The notes: a model not told the origin generated them from the letters alone. 64,000 nt of DNA from Qipengyuania pelagi (GCF_009827295.1 NZ_WTYD01000002.1:1-64000), one strand, 5' to 3'. Shown: positions 17,149-25,655, counted from the stretch's first letter. Program-made: numbers and translations.

Positions 17149-17583
17149 TCAGTCGCGAGGGTCGCGGGTCAAGGCGTCGGAGACCTTGCGGTCGAACTGG
17201 CGTTGCTGCTCGGGTTCGAGAATTTCACGCATGTCGAAGACATGCCGTACCGTTGCTTTCTGCAGATCGCCCATACGCGCATGCACCTCGTCGATCGCGG
17301 CCGAAACCTCGGGACCGTACTCGTGCTCATTTTCCATCGCCTGGGCGAGCCGGGCATTGGCTGCGCGCGCCGATCCTTCGAGCCGTGCCCTTTCGACAGC
17401 GAAACGAGCCTCGAGCGCATCGAGACGCTGCTCCTGGTCGGCCGTCAGGGTGAGTTCGTCGTGCACGAAATCGTGGAGGCCGGAGCCAGCCTCGTGATTG
17501 GCCCAGCGGTCCGCGGCAATCGCGCCGAGGCATCCTGCAAGTGCTGCGAGAAGCACCGCGAGAACGATATGCGTCGTCTTCAA
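17149..17583 (-). CDS. CnrX-like periplasmic metal sensor
   Basis: A 144-residue protein with one N-terminal membrane anchor (about 6-24) and an all-helical periplasmic domain of the CnrX/ZraP heavy-metal-resistance fold. The candidate ligands are H37 and H41 (LHDFVHDEL), E58, and H114 and M118 (HVFDMREI). These keep the exact spacing of H42, H46, E63, H119 and M123 that bind metal in Cupriavidus CnrX, shifted by five. It would sense periplasmic metal and change the anti-sigma protein encoded just upstream. It lies 6 bases before the sigma gene. The natural metal is not shown. Confidence 0.85.
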   Translation of the reverse strand: MKTTHIVLAVLLAALAGCLGAIAADRWANHEAGSGLHDFVHDELTLTADQEQRLDALEARFAVERARLEGSARAANARLAQAMENEHEYGPEVSAAIDEVHARMGDLQKATVRHVFDMREILEPEQQRQFDRKVSDALTRDPRD

Positions 17584-17586
17584 ACC

Positions 17587-17883
17587 CTATTGCTCCACAT
17601 GGAGGAGCGCCGATGGGGACAGCTGTTCGCCGAGGATAAGACTCTCGCCAAATGACGCGGAAGACGTGCCATAGCCGCCGGGCCAACCGCTCGTTCCGGC
17701 GCCAGCTCCAAGCCCGACGACGAACAGACCGACGAACAGAGCCGTCCGGCGGCGTCGGTCGGCGATTTCGCCAAGCTGTCCGGCGCGCTGCCAAACGCCA
17801 TCCATGAAGTCGGCGGGGACCTCGCTGGTGCCGGTGGCGGAAAGGGTTCCGAGCACCGCATCAAGAGAGTGATTGTCACGCAT
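17587..17883 (-). CDS. CnrY-like small transmembrane anti-sigma candidate
   Basis: A 98-residue protein with a 40-residue cytoplasmic N-terminus (HSLDAVLGTLSATG...DFMDGVWQRAGQLG), one membrane helix (about 45-62, ALFVGLFVVGLGAGAG) and a short periplasmic tail ending LSPSALLHVEQ. Size, topology and place, three bases before the CnrX-like sensor and ahead of the ECF sigma, match CnrY. That protein holds the sigma factor with its cytoplasmic tail and the sensor with its periplasmic tail. Sequence similarity to CnrY could not be tested. The start at 17883 avoids 17 upstream codons with no obvious ribosome site. Confidence 0.68.
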   Translation of the reverse strand: MRDNHSLDAVLGTLSATGTSEVPADFMDGVWQRAGQLGEIADRRRRTALFVGLFVVGLGAGAGTSGWPGGYGTSSASFGESLILGEQLSPSALLHVEQ

Positions 17884-18016
17884 CCGAAAAACTCCTGTGG
17901 GTTGCACGTGTCCTATACGCGCTCGCCTGCACAATCCCTTAAACTTCTTTTTTTGAGGGAATGTCCACCACCATACGTAATCGAGACGGGTCTGTCAGAA
18001 TCGGGTCGAAGCCGGG

Positions 18017-18721
18017 ATGAATGGGAACCAGCTCGTGAACAATATCACCGCACCTGAAGATCACGGCGAATTTACGCCTCTTCTTGGCAAGAGCTTTCTG
18101 ACGCCCCTTTACGACCGGGCGATCGGTCTGTTCACCCGCGAACATCTCTGGCGACAAAGGATTGTCGAAGAGCTGCACCTTGTCCCCGGCGACCGGGTGA
18201 TCGATGTTGGCAGCGGAACCGGCACTCTTCTCAAGGCCTTGATGACGGATTGTCCGGAAGCGGGTCTGATCGGTGTCGAACCCGACCCGGATGCGCTCGC
18301 GCTTGCGCGGCGCAAGTTTGGCGCGGGAGCCGATCTCGTGAAATGGCACAATGGCTTTCTCGAAAGCCTCGAGCTACCCGCAGGGTGGCAGCCGAACAAG
18401 ATCGTCAGCAGCCTCGTCCTGCACCAGGTCCCCTTGCGCAAGAAGCAGACAATCCTGGAAACCATCGAAAGCTTGCTCGTGCCAGGCGGAACCGTGTTGA
18501 TCTCCGATTATATGAAGCAGGATAGCCCACTCATGCGGAGCCTCTTCCGGGCGACCGTCCAGTCTCTTGACGGCATAAGCGACACGCAGCCCAGCGCCGA
18601 CGGCGAAGTCGAAAAACTGTTCGCCGAAATCTTCACCGAGCCATGCCTGCTCCAACGGTTCCCGACGGCAACCGGGACGATCTCGCTATGGCGCGGATAC
18701 AAGAAAGGAATTGCACAATGA
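18017..18721 (+). CDS. Class I SAM-dependent methyltransferase
   Basis: A 234-residue soluble methyltransferase. The SAM motif I is VIDVGSGTGTLL (about 62-73), the acidic residue of motif II is in GVEPDPDALALAR, and motif IV-like LVLHQVP follows. The substrate is unknown; there is no arsenite-methyltransferase cysteine set, so ArsM is unlikely. The stop overlaps the next start (ATGA) with the metal-binding DUF411 protein, so the two are made together and may share a metal-stress role. It is divergent from the CnrY-like gene, with 133 bases between them. Confidence 0.8.
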   Translation: MNGNQLVNNITAPEDHGEFTPLLGKSFLTPLYDRAIGLFTREHLWRQRIVEELHLVPGDRVIDVGSGTGTLLKALMTDCPEAGLIGVEPDPDALALARRKFGAGADLVKWHNGFLESLELPAGWQPNKIVSSLVLHQVPLRKKQTILETIESLLVPGGTVLISDYMKQDSPLMRSLFRATVQSLDGISDTQPSADGEVEKLFAEIFTEPCLLQRFPTATGTISLWRGYKKGIAQ

Positions 18722-19182
18722 ATTTGAAAAAGCCTTCGCTGCTCCGGCGATCGATTAGCGGCGCGGCCTTGCTCGTGCTGGCAGCCTGTTCGAACGTGGC
18801 TCAGGCAGCGACCTATACGATGTTCCGGGATCCAGGATGTGGGTGCTGTCTCAACTGGGCAGGCCATGTCGAAGACGGGATGAACACGAAGGTGGCATCG
18901 GTCGACAGCAACGACATGGCGGCGATCAAGACCGCGCGGGGCGTACCCCATGAGTTATGGTCATGCCATACGATGGAGGTCGATGGATACATCATCGAAG
19001 GTCACGTGCCTGCAGAAGCCGTCGCCAAGCTTTTGCGCGAACGGCCCGCCGGCGTTGCCGGCCTCGCGGTTCCGGGAATGCCTCTGGGATCGCCCGGCAT
19101 GGAGGCCGGAAACCGGATCCAGCCTTACGACGTCATCGCCTTTGGCCCAACCGGACAGAGCGTCTTCGCGTCCTTTCCGTAA
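18718..19182 (+). CDS. DUF411 metal-binding protein
   Basis: A 154-residue secreted protein with a lipobox-like LAAC near residue 23 and a DUF411 domain. The FRDPGCGCCLNWAGHVE segment carries a CGCC metal site, and a further cysteine occurs in LWSCHTMEVDGY. DUF411 proteins are common in copper and silver resistance operons and are thought to bind Cu(I) in the periplasm. It is translationally coupled to the preceding methyltransferase. A strong hairpin about 95 bases downstream probably ends the transcript. Confidence 0.85.
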   Translation: MNLKKPSLLRRSISGAALLVLAACSNVAQAATYTMFRDPGCGCCLNWAGHVEDGMNTKVASVDSNDMAAIKTARGVPHELWSCHTMEVDGYIIEGHVPAEAVAKLLRERPAGVAGLAVPGMPLGSPGMEAGNRIQPYDVIAFGPTGQSVFASFP

Positions 19183-19276
19183 GGGGGTGAAGCCACTCCA
19201 TGCGTCGGCATGAAAGGTTGCAGGCGATGAGGACTAATTGCGGGAAGCGACACAGAAGCCTGTCGAACTTCTCGCC

Positions 19277-19311
19277 GGGTCCGGGCTGGCTGCCCCCACA
19301 GTCCCGGACCC
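19277..19311 (+). terminator. Probable transcription terminator hairpin
   Basis: A perfect nine-pair stem GGGTCCGGG (19277-19285) and CCCGGACCC (19303-19311) is followed by CTTCCAATTT. It lies after the DUF411 gene and before the next plus-strand operon. The T-run is weak and the 17-base loop long, so termination is likely but not certain. Confidence 0.5.
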
Positions 19312-19468
19312 TTCCAATTTGTATGATTGCAGCACGCACGAAATAGGAGAAATGCGATAGTCAAAAGCTCGGTCAGAAATGCTGGATCTTTTTAAGGGGT
19401 GAACCTCTGCCCAACGTACTGCTTGTCGTGATGCTTCTCGGACGGGATGACATAGACAGGGGAAAGAC

Positions 19469-20821
19469 TTGCAGACAGATGGCGACGATCAACATAGCGA
19501 GAATGCGGGCTCGATAACGTTGCTGGGCGGTGTCGCGATGGGGACCGGCGTCATGATTGGCGCAGGTATCTTCGCACTGACCGGCCAGATTGCCGAACTG
19601 GCTGGACCGTTATTTCCGCTTTCTTTCATAGTCGGCGCGCTGGTTACCTCGCTTGCCGCCTACAGCTACATCAAGATGTCGAACCGCTGGCCCTCCTCTG
19701 GCGGCATCGCGATGATCCTTCAGAAGGCTTACGGACCGGGCGTCGTTGCAGCATCGGCATCGCTCCTGATGGCGCTGTCGATGGTCATCAACGAAAGCCT
19801 GGTCGCTCGGACCTTCGCGACCTATGCCTTGCGGCCCTTTGGGCTCGAAAGCAGCGGCATTCTGGTCTCCGTCGCGGCACTGGCCCTCATCGTTTTCGCC
19901 TATTTCGTGAATGCTGCCGGCAACAAATCGGTCAGCGGGTTTTCGCTCATTATGTCGGCAATCAAGATCGGCGGCATCGCCCTGTTCGCAATTGCGGCGA
20001 TCTGGGCCACCGGATTTTCAGGCGGTGCCTTCGCAGAGCCGGTCGCGCTTTCGGGCCTCGACGCGTTGCTCGCTTCGGTCGCTTTCTCGATCCTCGCTTT
20101 CAAGGGTTTCACCACCATCACCAACAGCGGCGGCGAAATCATCGATCCGCATCGGAATGTCGGCAGAACCATTATCATTTCGATCGCAGTATGCGTGGTC
20201 GTCTACCTTCTCGTCGCGGTGGCGGTCGGCGCCAGCCTCAGCACTTCAGAAATAGCCGAAGCGCGCGATTACTCTCTTGCGGCAGCTGCGCGCCCCGCGC
20301 TCGGAGAGCTTGGCTTCTATTTCACAGTCGCAATCGCGATCGCAGCCACGACCTCGGGTGTCATCGCCAGTGTTTTCGCCGTTTCGCGAATGCTGACGAT
20401 GCTGACCGAGATGAAGATGATCCCGCATAGCCATTTCGGCATGAGCGGACCGATCCGCAGTCACATGCTGGTCTATACCGTAGTGATTGCCGGCACGCTC
20501 GCGGTCCTGTTCGATCTGTCGCGGATCGCTTCGCTCGGAGCATTTTTCTATCTCGTAATGGACATGCTTGTGCATTGGGGCGTGCTGCGCGGTTTGCGGG
20601 AAGAGATCGGTGCGCGTGCCTGGGTGCTATGGTCGGCACTCGTGGCGGACAGCGTAGTCCTGACAGCTTTTGCCTTCGCCAAGCTCAAAACCGACCCTGC
20701 GGTCGTCGCCTATGCGGTCGCAGGCATTGCCGCCGTTTTCATCGCCGAATGGTTCTATTTGTCCAGGCGTTCGCAAGCGATGGACTCCGCTTCAGAAAGA
20801 CCGGCGGAAGAGAGGCGGTGA
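19469..20821 (+). CDS. APC-family amino acid/polyamine permease
   Basis: A 450-residue inner-membrane transporter with about 12 helices. Helix 1 has the APC signature GVMIGAGIFALTGQ and helix 6 the FSILAFKGFTTITNSGGEI segment that forms the substrate site. The substrate (amino acid or polyamine) cannot be read from the sequence. A TTG start at 19469 follows GGGGAAAG; the next internal ATG would cut into helix 1. It heads a run of close plus-strand genes (19469-23116) that otherwise encode redox and metal-type membrane proteins. Confidence 0.83.
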   Translation: MQTDGDDQHSENAGSITLLGGVAMGTGVMIGAGIFALTGQIAELAGPLFPLSFIVGALVTSLAAYSYIKMSNRWPSSGGIAMILQKAYGPGVVAASASLLMALSMVINESLVARTFATYALRPFGLESSGILVSVAALALIVFAYFVNAAGNKSVSGFSLIMSAIKIGGIALFAIAAIWATGFSGGAFAEPVALSGLDALLASVAFSILAFKGFTTITNSGGEIIDPHRNVGRTIIISIAVCVVVYLLVAVAVGASLSTSEIAEARDYSLAAAARPALGELGFYFTVAIAIAATTSGVIASVFAVSRMLTMLTEMKMIPHSHFGMSGPIRSHMLVYTVVIAGTLAVLFDLSRIASLGAFFYLVMDMLVHWGVLRGLREEIGARAWVLWSALVADSVVLTAFAFAKLKTDPAVVAYAVAGIAAVFIAEWFYLSRRSQAMDSASERPAEERR

Positions 20822-20921
20822 CCCCGTTAGTAGAACACGAGCGCAAAGGCAGCGACCAAAAGCCGACGAGGATCGAGGCGCCAAGTTCGCGGATCAAAAG
20901 AAATTCAAGACGGAGCATATC

Positions 20922-21683
20922 GTGACGACTAAAACTGCCACCGTTTACCGAATGGTCATGCCGGACCACGTTTGTCCGTATGGATTGAAAACGGTCGATT
21001 TGCTCAAACGCGAAGGTTTCGAGGTGGACGACCACCATTTGAAAACGCGCGAGGAGACCGATGCGTTCAAAGAGCAGCATGGGGTAGAAACCACCCCCCA
21101 AACCTTCATCGGCGGGAAGCGCATCGGAGGTTACGACGATGTCCGTGAGCATGTCGGCAAGAAAAGAACGCAAGCCGGTGATGACGAGACCAGCTACCAG
21201 CCCGTCATTGCCATTTTCGGCGTCGCTTTCCTCCTGGGTCTGGCAATTAGCTGGTACGTTTTCGACACGATTTTCACGGTGGAAGCGGTCGAATGGTTTG
21301 TCAGCCTATCGATGGCCTTGCTCGCGATCCAGAAGTTGCAGGACGTGCGCAGCTTCTCGACCATGTTCCTCAACTACGATCTGCTGGCGCGACGCTGGGT
21401 AGGATATGGATTTCTATATCCGTTCGGTGAGGGTTTGGCTGGAATATTAATGGTCGCGCACGCGCTTCCGATCGTCTCGGTTCCGGTATCGCTGTTCATA
21501 GGGACGGTCGGCGCGGTCAGCGTGTTCAAGGCGGTCTACATCGACAAGCGCGAGTTGAAATGCGCTTGCGTCGGCGGAAGCAGCAACGTGCCGCTCGGCT
21601 TCGTATCGTTGACCGAGAACCTGTTCATGATCGGTATGGGTCTTTGGATGGGTGCCAAGGCCCTGGGTTGGGTCTCGCTATGA
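20922..21683 (+). CDS. Glutaredoxin fused to MauE/DoxX-like membrane domain
   Basis: A 253-residue two-domain protein. Residues 1-85 are a glutaredoxin with active-site CPYG (C18), TPQTFIGGKRIGGYDD at the glutathione site and a single catalytic cysteine. Residues about 95-250 are four membrane helices of MauE/DoxX type, with a KCACVGG segment (CxC) before the last helix. The architecture suggests moving reducing equivalents between glutathione and a membrane or periplasmic disulfide, perhaps linked to metal or thiol stress. GTG 20922 was chosen; ATG 20952 would remove strand 1. The stop overlaps the next ATG. Confidence 0.82.
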   Translation: MTTKTATVYRMVMPDHVCPYGLKTVDLLKREGFEVDDHHLKTREETDAFKEQHGVETTPQTFIGGKRIGGYDDVREHVGKKRTQAGDDETSYQPVIAIFGVAFLLGLAISWYVFDTIFTVEAVEWFVSLSMALLAIQKLQDVRSFSTMFLNYDLLARRWVGYGFLYPFGEGLAGILMVAHALPIVSVPVSLFIGTVGAVSVFKAVYIDKRELKCACVGGSSNVPLGFVSLTENLFMIGMGLWMGAKALGWVSL

Positions 21684-22096
21684 TTTGGGCACTGCTTCTC
21701 GGTTTCGCGCTGTTCGCGATCTCTCTCTACTTCCACATGTTGATGCTGCGCGGGGCGAAAGCCGTTTCTCCGCCAGGCAAGGACCCACGCCATTTCCGGC
21801 TGCTTGCAGGCTCCAGCCTCGTTCTTCTCAGCCATCTGGTCATCGCCGGCATATTCGCGGGCGGAATGTATCTCGCTTCCGTCTGGGGCCTTGGCGGGCT
21901 CGAGAAGGACGTCATCAACAGCTGGATGGATTATTACTACTTCGCGCTGATCACGATCTCGACGGTCGGTCTCGGCGATATTCTGCCCGCCGGGCACATG
22001 CGCGCCATTTCCGGCATCGCCGCCCTTACCGGGTTCCTGATGATCAGTTGCACCGCCCAATATGTCTATCAAACCATGAGCGAAAAGGAGAATTGA
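21680..22096 (+). CDS. Two-helix potassium-channel-like protein
   Basis: A 138-residue membrane protein with an extra N-terminal helix, then a channel module: helix, pore loop with TISTVGLGD (selectivity filter TVGLGD) and a final helix. This is the Ion_trans_2 fold of small K+ channels, although the filter has L in place of the usual Y/F. There is no cytoplasmic regulatory domain. It is coupled to the preceding glutaredoxin fusion by an ATGA overlap. Its role in a metal island is unknown; it could set membrane potential for coupled transporters. Confidence 0.78.
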   Translation: MIWALLLGFALFAISLYFHMLMLRGAKAVSPPGKDPRHFRLLAGSSLVLLSHLVIAGIFAGGMYLASVWGLGGLEKDVINSWMDYYYFALITISTVGLGDILPAGHMRAISGIAALTGFLMISCTAQYVYQTMSEKEN

Positions 22097-22097
22097 T

Positions 22098-22631
22098 ATG
22101 GCTGAAGCTAGGCACGATGCACACGAAAAAGGTGGAGGGGGCGGCAACTACTGGCGGTTCATGGCAATGGTATCGACCTCGACCGTGATCATGTTCTTCC
22201 TGATGTATGCCAACAGCTTCGACATGGACGACGTTTTCTGGAGCGAGACGCGCTTCTGGATGATGTTCGTCATGGGCGCGATGATGATGGTGGTCATGCT
22301 TCTCTTCATGTGGGGCATGTACAAGGACCGGACCAAGAACTTCATCATCTTGGGTGTCGGAGCCGTCGTCTTCGCGCTCGCGCTATGGCTCGTACGCAGC
22401 CAGACCACGGTGGACGATACCGAATACATGGCCGCGATGATCCCGCACCACTCGATCGCGATCATGACTAGCGAGAGGGCGAGCCTGAAGGATCCGCGGG
22501 TTCGCGAACTCGCGCAGGCCATCATCGTCGCGCAGCGGCGCGAGATCGCCGAGATGAAATATCTCATCCAGGACATCGAGGAAAACGGTCCGCGCACCGA
22601 AGAACGCCTGCCCGAGGAGATGCAGCAATGA
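22098..22631 (+). CDS. DUF305 membrane protein
   Basis: A 177-residue protein with three Met-rich membrane helices (about 20-110; MFVMGAMMMVVMLLFMWGM), followed by a DUF305 helical domain with the signature MIPHHSIAIMTSERA and later QRREIAEMKYLI. DUF305 is a ferritin-like four-helix fold and is frequent next to copper resistance genes. The dense methionines in the helices hint at Cu(I)/Ag(I) contact, which is inference. It starts one base after the channel gene and overlaps the next gene (ATGA), so all three are co-translated. Confidence 0.83.
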   Translation: MAEARHDAHEKGGGGGNYWRFMAMVSTSTVIMFFLMYANSFDMDDVFWSETRFWMMFVMGAMMMVVMLLFMWGMYKDRTKNFIILGVGAVVFALALWLVRSQTTVDDTEYMAAMIPHHSIAIMTSERASLKDPRVRELAQAIIVAQRREIAEMKYLIQDIEENGPRTEERLPEEMQQ

Positions 22632-23116
22632 ACAAGATCGCAATCCTGACGCTTGCAGCCCTCCCTCTGGCGGCCTGCAACACCAATACCGCGGTCGGCA
22701 ATGATCGCGAAGCACAGCTCGATCCCCCGGCAACTGCGGCGCCGATAGAGAGTGCTGCGAGCGCTCTTGCCAACCTCAGCCCGGGCCTCATGCTGCCCGA
22801 GACCATGAGCGACGCGGACCTCGCCACGCTGGGAGCCGAGAACACGTGTCAGTTTCGCCTGACTGAGGTCGCGTTTCCGTCGTTCGTCTACGACAACAGC
22901 GGTGGCGGCGCGATCAAGATCAACGGCAAGCTGATCCCTGTCACAGCAAGCGCCTCGGGTGAGTATGCGAATGGTGAGCTTCGTATCCGCACGCGCCTTC
23001 TCGATGACGAAGGAGACGCGGGCCTGCAGATGCAGGAACTCATCGTCGCCGGACCTCGGATGAAGGACGAGTTCGGGTTCTGGGGGTACACGACCTGCGG
23101 CAACAGCGAGGCGTGA
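22628..23116 (+). CDS. Lipoprotein of unknown function
   Basis: A 162-residue predicted lipoprotein with lipobox LAAC at residues 14-17. The mature region has an Ala/Pro linker (to about 55), then a compact domain with two cysteines that could form a disulfide (TCQFRLTEVAFPSFVY and YTTCGNSEA) and beta-rich sequence. No family was recognised. It is coupled by ATGA to the DUF305 gene and ends the operon. Confidence 0.68.
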   Translation: MNKIAILTLAALPLAACNTNTAVGNDREAQLDPPATAAPIESAASALANLSPGLMLPETMSDADLATLGAENTCQFRLTEVAFPSFVYDNSGGGAIKINGKLIPVTASASGEYANGELRIRTRLLDDEGDAGLQMQELIVAGPRMKDEFGFWGYTTCGNSEA

Positions 23117-23124
23117 ACACGAGC

Positions 23125-23156
23125 GAGCGGGCGCCAGCGTGCGTCGGTGCCCGCTC
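23125..23156 (+). terminator. Candidate terminator hairpin
   Basis: GAGCGGGC (23125-23132) pairs with GCCCGCTC (23149-23156), extended inward by CC/GG. It is nine bases past the lipoprotein stop and before the next gene. No T-run follows, so it may be a weak or Rho-assisted terminator. Confidence 0.4.
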
Positions 23157-23209
23157 TATGATCATGTTCGGCCCGGCACGCGCGGCCGAATTTATAATGA
23201 GGTGCTACA

Positions 23210-23929
23210 GTGGAAGCTGAGCCTGTGAGCGATGCAGCCCCCCTTGCGGTCTTCGGTGCCGGAGGAAAGACCGGCACGGAAATACTGCGCCATGCGGTTC
23301 ACAAGGGCATCGAAGTTCGAGCGTTCGAGCACACCTTGCCCGAACCATCGGACCGGGTCGACAACGTCGAGTACCTCCAGTGCGATGTACTCAATGACGA
23401 CTTCAGCAGCGAGCTCGAAGGTTGCCGTGCTGTTATTTCCGCACTCGGTATAGGATTTAGCCCATCCACGGCGATCGATCCGCCTCCGCTTTACACGGAG
23501 GGAACCCGCAGGCTTGTGGAAGCGATGTCGGCGACCGGCATTTCCCGGATCGTCGTGATATCGGCGGCGTTCGTAGAGCCGCAGCCCAGCGTTCCTGCAT
23601 GGTTCGAGCTCACAGCAAGACCAGCCTTGCACAATATTCTCGAACAGATGCGCGCCATGGAAGATCTTCTGGAGCGCGCGAAAGGCCTGAAATGGACGGC
23701 TGCGCGACCGGGCTGGCTCCTCGACGAACCCTATACGGGTGAAGCCGTCATTACCGACGAGCGCCTTGCCCAAGATTGCTTTCGCTGCAGGCACGCCGAC
23801 CTCGCGGCAGCGATGCTCGAATTCGTCTGCGAGAACACCTGGGTCAACGCTAAACCCGCTATCGCCCGGCCAGAAGAAGACCGCTTCGAGAACGTCTCGG
23901 CGCTCAAGGCCGAACTCGGGATCGACTAG
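23210..23929 (+). CDS. NAD(P)-binding SDR/NmrA-like protein
   Basis: A 239-residue atypical short-chain dehydrogenase. The Rossmann start is AVFGAGGKTGTEIL (about 13-26), followed by LQCDVLNDD and ISALGIGFSPS. The usual Tyr-x-x-x-Lys catalytic pair is not evident, so it resembles NmrA-type NAD(P) binders or sugar-nucleotide epimerase relatives. A GTG start at 23210 follows a GAGGTG-like ribosome site. It is 43 bases ahead of the metallo-hydrolase/rhodanese gene and may be its operon partner. Substrate unknown. Confidence 0.72.
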   Translation: MEAEPVSDAAPLAVFGAGGKTGTEILRHAVHKGIEVRAFEHTLPEPSDRVDNVEYLQCDVLNDDFSSELEGCRAVISALGIGFSPSTAIDPPPLYTEGTRRLVEAMSATGISRIVVISAAFVEPQPSVPAWFELTARPALHNILEQMRAMEDLLERAKGLKWTAARPGWLLDEPYTGEAVITDERLAQDCFRCRHADLAAAMLEFVCENTWVNAKPAIARPEEDRFENVSALKAELGID

Positions 23930-23972
23930 ATCGATGCGGACTTGCGGAAACATTCCAACAACGAGGTAAGAT

Positions 23973-25325
23973 ATGCTGCTTGAGAAGATAAAGACCCCCG
24001 GCCTTTCGCACCTTTCCTATCTGATCGGTTCGCAGGGCAAGGCAGCGGTCATCGATCCGCGCCGCGACTGCGAGATATATCTCGAGCGAGCCCGCGCCGA
24101 AGGGCTGGAGATCACGCATATCTTCGAAACGCACAGGAATGAGGATCTCATCACGGGATCGCCGGTACTGGCCAAAATGACCGGTGCCCGCGTTCTGCAC
24201 GGTCCAAACCCTGCGGATGAGGTTGTGTTCGCCGACACCGCGCGAGAGGGCGACGTTTTCGAGATCGGTAAGATCAGGGTCGAAGTGCTCGAAACCCCCG
24301 GTCACACCGACGATCATCTCGCCTTCGTCTTTCACGACGACGATTATCCCGAAGGACCGGTCGGCGTGTTCACCGGCGATGCGCTCTTCGTGGGCGACGT
24401 CGGCCGAACCGATTTCTATCCCGAGCGCGCGCGGGAGGTCGCGGGCCTCCTGTACGATTCATTGCAAAAGATTTGCGCTCTGGGTGACCAGACAATCATA
24501 TACCCGGCGCACGGTGCCGGATCGGTTTGCGGGTCCGGAATGGCAGACCGGGAATTCTCGACAATCGGCCATGAGCGGCGCAACAACCCGCGGCTGCGCA
24601 TTGCTGACCGCGACGAGTTCATCAAGGCGAAGGTAGAAGAGCATCATTACCAGCCACCTTATTTTCGGCTAATGGAGCGGCTCAATCTCGAAGGCGCCAA
24701 TGCCGCGCCGCGAGTCATGCGGCCAAGGCTTCTGGGGCTGGAAGACCTCGGCGAGAGCGGCGCCGATCATCTGGTCGATGTACGCGAGCCGCTCGCCTAT
24801 GCCGCCGGTCATATGCAGGGTGCCGTGTGCCTTCCAGTGGGAATGATACCCGCCTTTGCCGGGTGGTTCATCAGCGAAGGCGACACGATAGCCCTAATCG
24901 CTTCCGAAGAAGACGAGCTCGCTCAAGCTATGGCGCATTTGGTGCGCATTGGTCTCGATAATATTGTCGGCGGCTATGTCGGCGTGATCCCAGCCGCCGC
25001 ACAGGGCAAAGCGATGCAAAGTATTGCCATGATCGACACCGAGGAAGTCGCACGCAGGCTCGCTGAGGACAGCGAAGATTGGACCTTGCTCGACGTGCGC
25101 GCCCTTGACGAACGGCAGCAAGGCAGCATCGATGAATCCGAACATGTCTATGTCGGCGAGCTCAACACCCGCTGGAAAGAGCTCGATCGCGACCGTCATT
25201 ACACTTTGATGTGCGCCAGCGGCATGAGGGCGAGCGTAGCAGCGGGCTGGCTCGCAAGCCAAGGCTTCAAACACCTCGACGTCTATCTGGGCTCCATGGG
25301 CGCATGGACAAACGCGCAGGGCTAA
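23973..25325 (+). CDS. Metallo-beta-lactamase-fold hydrolase with two rhodanese domains
   Basis: A 450-residue protein resembling persulfide dioxygenase-rhodanese fusions of sulfide detoxification. The hydrolase domain (1-245) keeps GHTDDHLAF, GDALFVGDVGRTD and YPAHGAG ligand regions. The canonical THxHxDH is THRNEDL, so two histidines are replaced (N56, L59). Rhodanese 1 (about 255-345) has no catalytic cysteine; rhodanese 2 (about 350-450) has an active CASGMRAS loop. Iron binding and dioxygenase activity are therefore uncertain, while sulfur transfer by the last domain is likely. The remnant of a second such enzyme lies directly downstream. Confidence 0.82.
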   Translation: MLLEKIKTPGLSHLSYLIGSQGKAAVIDPRRDCEIYLERARAEGLEITHIFETHRNEDLITGSPVLAKMTGARVLHGPNPADEVVFADTAREGDVFEIGKIRVEVLETPGHTDDHLAFVFHDDDYPEGPVGVFTGDALFVGDVGRTDFYPERAREVAGLLYDSLQKICALGDQTIIYPAHGAGSVCGSGMADREFSTIGHERRNNPRLRIADRDEFIKAKVEEHHYQPPYFRLMERLNLEGANAAPRVMRPRLLGLEDLGESGADHLVDVREPLAYAAGHMQGAVCLPVGMIPAFAGWFISEGDTIALIASEEDELAQAMAHLVRIGLDNIVGGYVGVIPAAAQGKAMQSIAMIDTEEVARRLAEDSEDWTLLDVRALDERQQGSIDESEHVYVGELNTRWKELDRDRHYTLMCASGMRASVAAGWLASQGFKHLDVYLGSMGAWTNAQG

Positions 25326-25345
25326 AAAGCTGGAAAACCTCGAAA

Positions 25346-25655
25346 ATGGCCAACCCGCGATCCCTTCAGGGCCGTGCGCGAAAGCTGTTTGGCCTACCGG
25401 AAGACACGCTGGTCTATCCTGCGCTTGATTGTGCAGGGGGGCGCGTCTCGACGATCATACAGGCAGGCAAACGCAACCCCCGCTTGAATGGCGATGTCTC
25501 ACTTTTTCGAATTTCAGCAGATCAGGGCCGTGCTGGACCTGCCCTACCTTGAAAAAATCGACGTGGCCGTGCCTACCAATCTGAAATGCGGAAATTGCTC
25601 TGAAGATGCTGTCGAGCGACTGCACGAGCTCGGCGGGAAATCACCGCAGGGATAG
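25346..25655 (+). pseudogene. Remnant of an ETHE1-like persulfide dioxygenase
   Basis: C-terminal family sequence is readable but broken. MANPRSLQGRARKLFGLPED... continues through TLVYPALDCAGGRVSTI and RNPRLNGDVS in one frame to a stop at about 25552. The following family sequence LDLPYLEKIDVAVPTNLKCG is in the next frame. The two halves match the usual end of ETHE1/Blh sulfur dioxygenases (LPEDTLVYPAHDY..., PYPxKIDVAVPANLRCG). The metal-binding half and the original start are absent. It follows the intact MBL-rhodanese gene by only 20 bases. Confidence 0.72.

Noticed and set aside
18017..18721. Arsenite methyltransferase
   Set aside because: None of the conserved arsenic-binding cysteines of ArsM are present; only the general SAM fold is supported.
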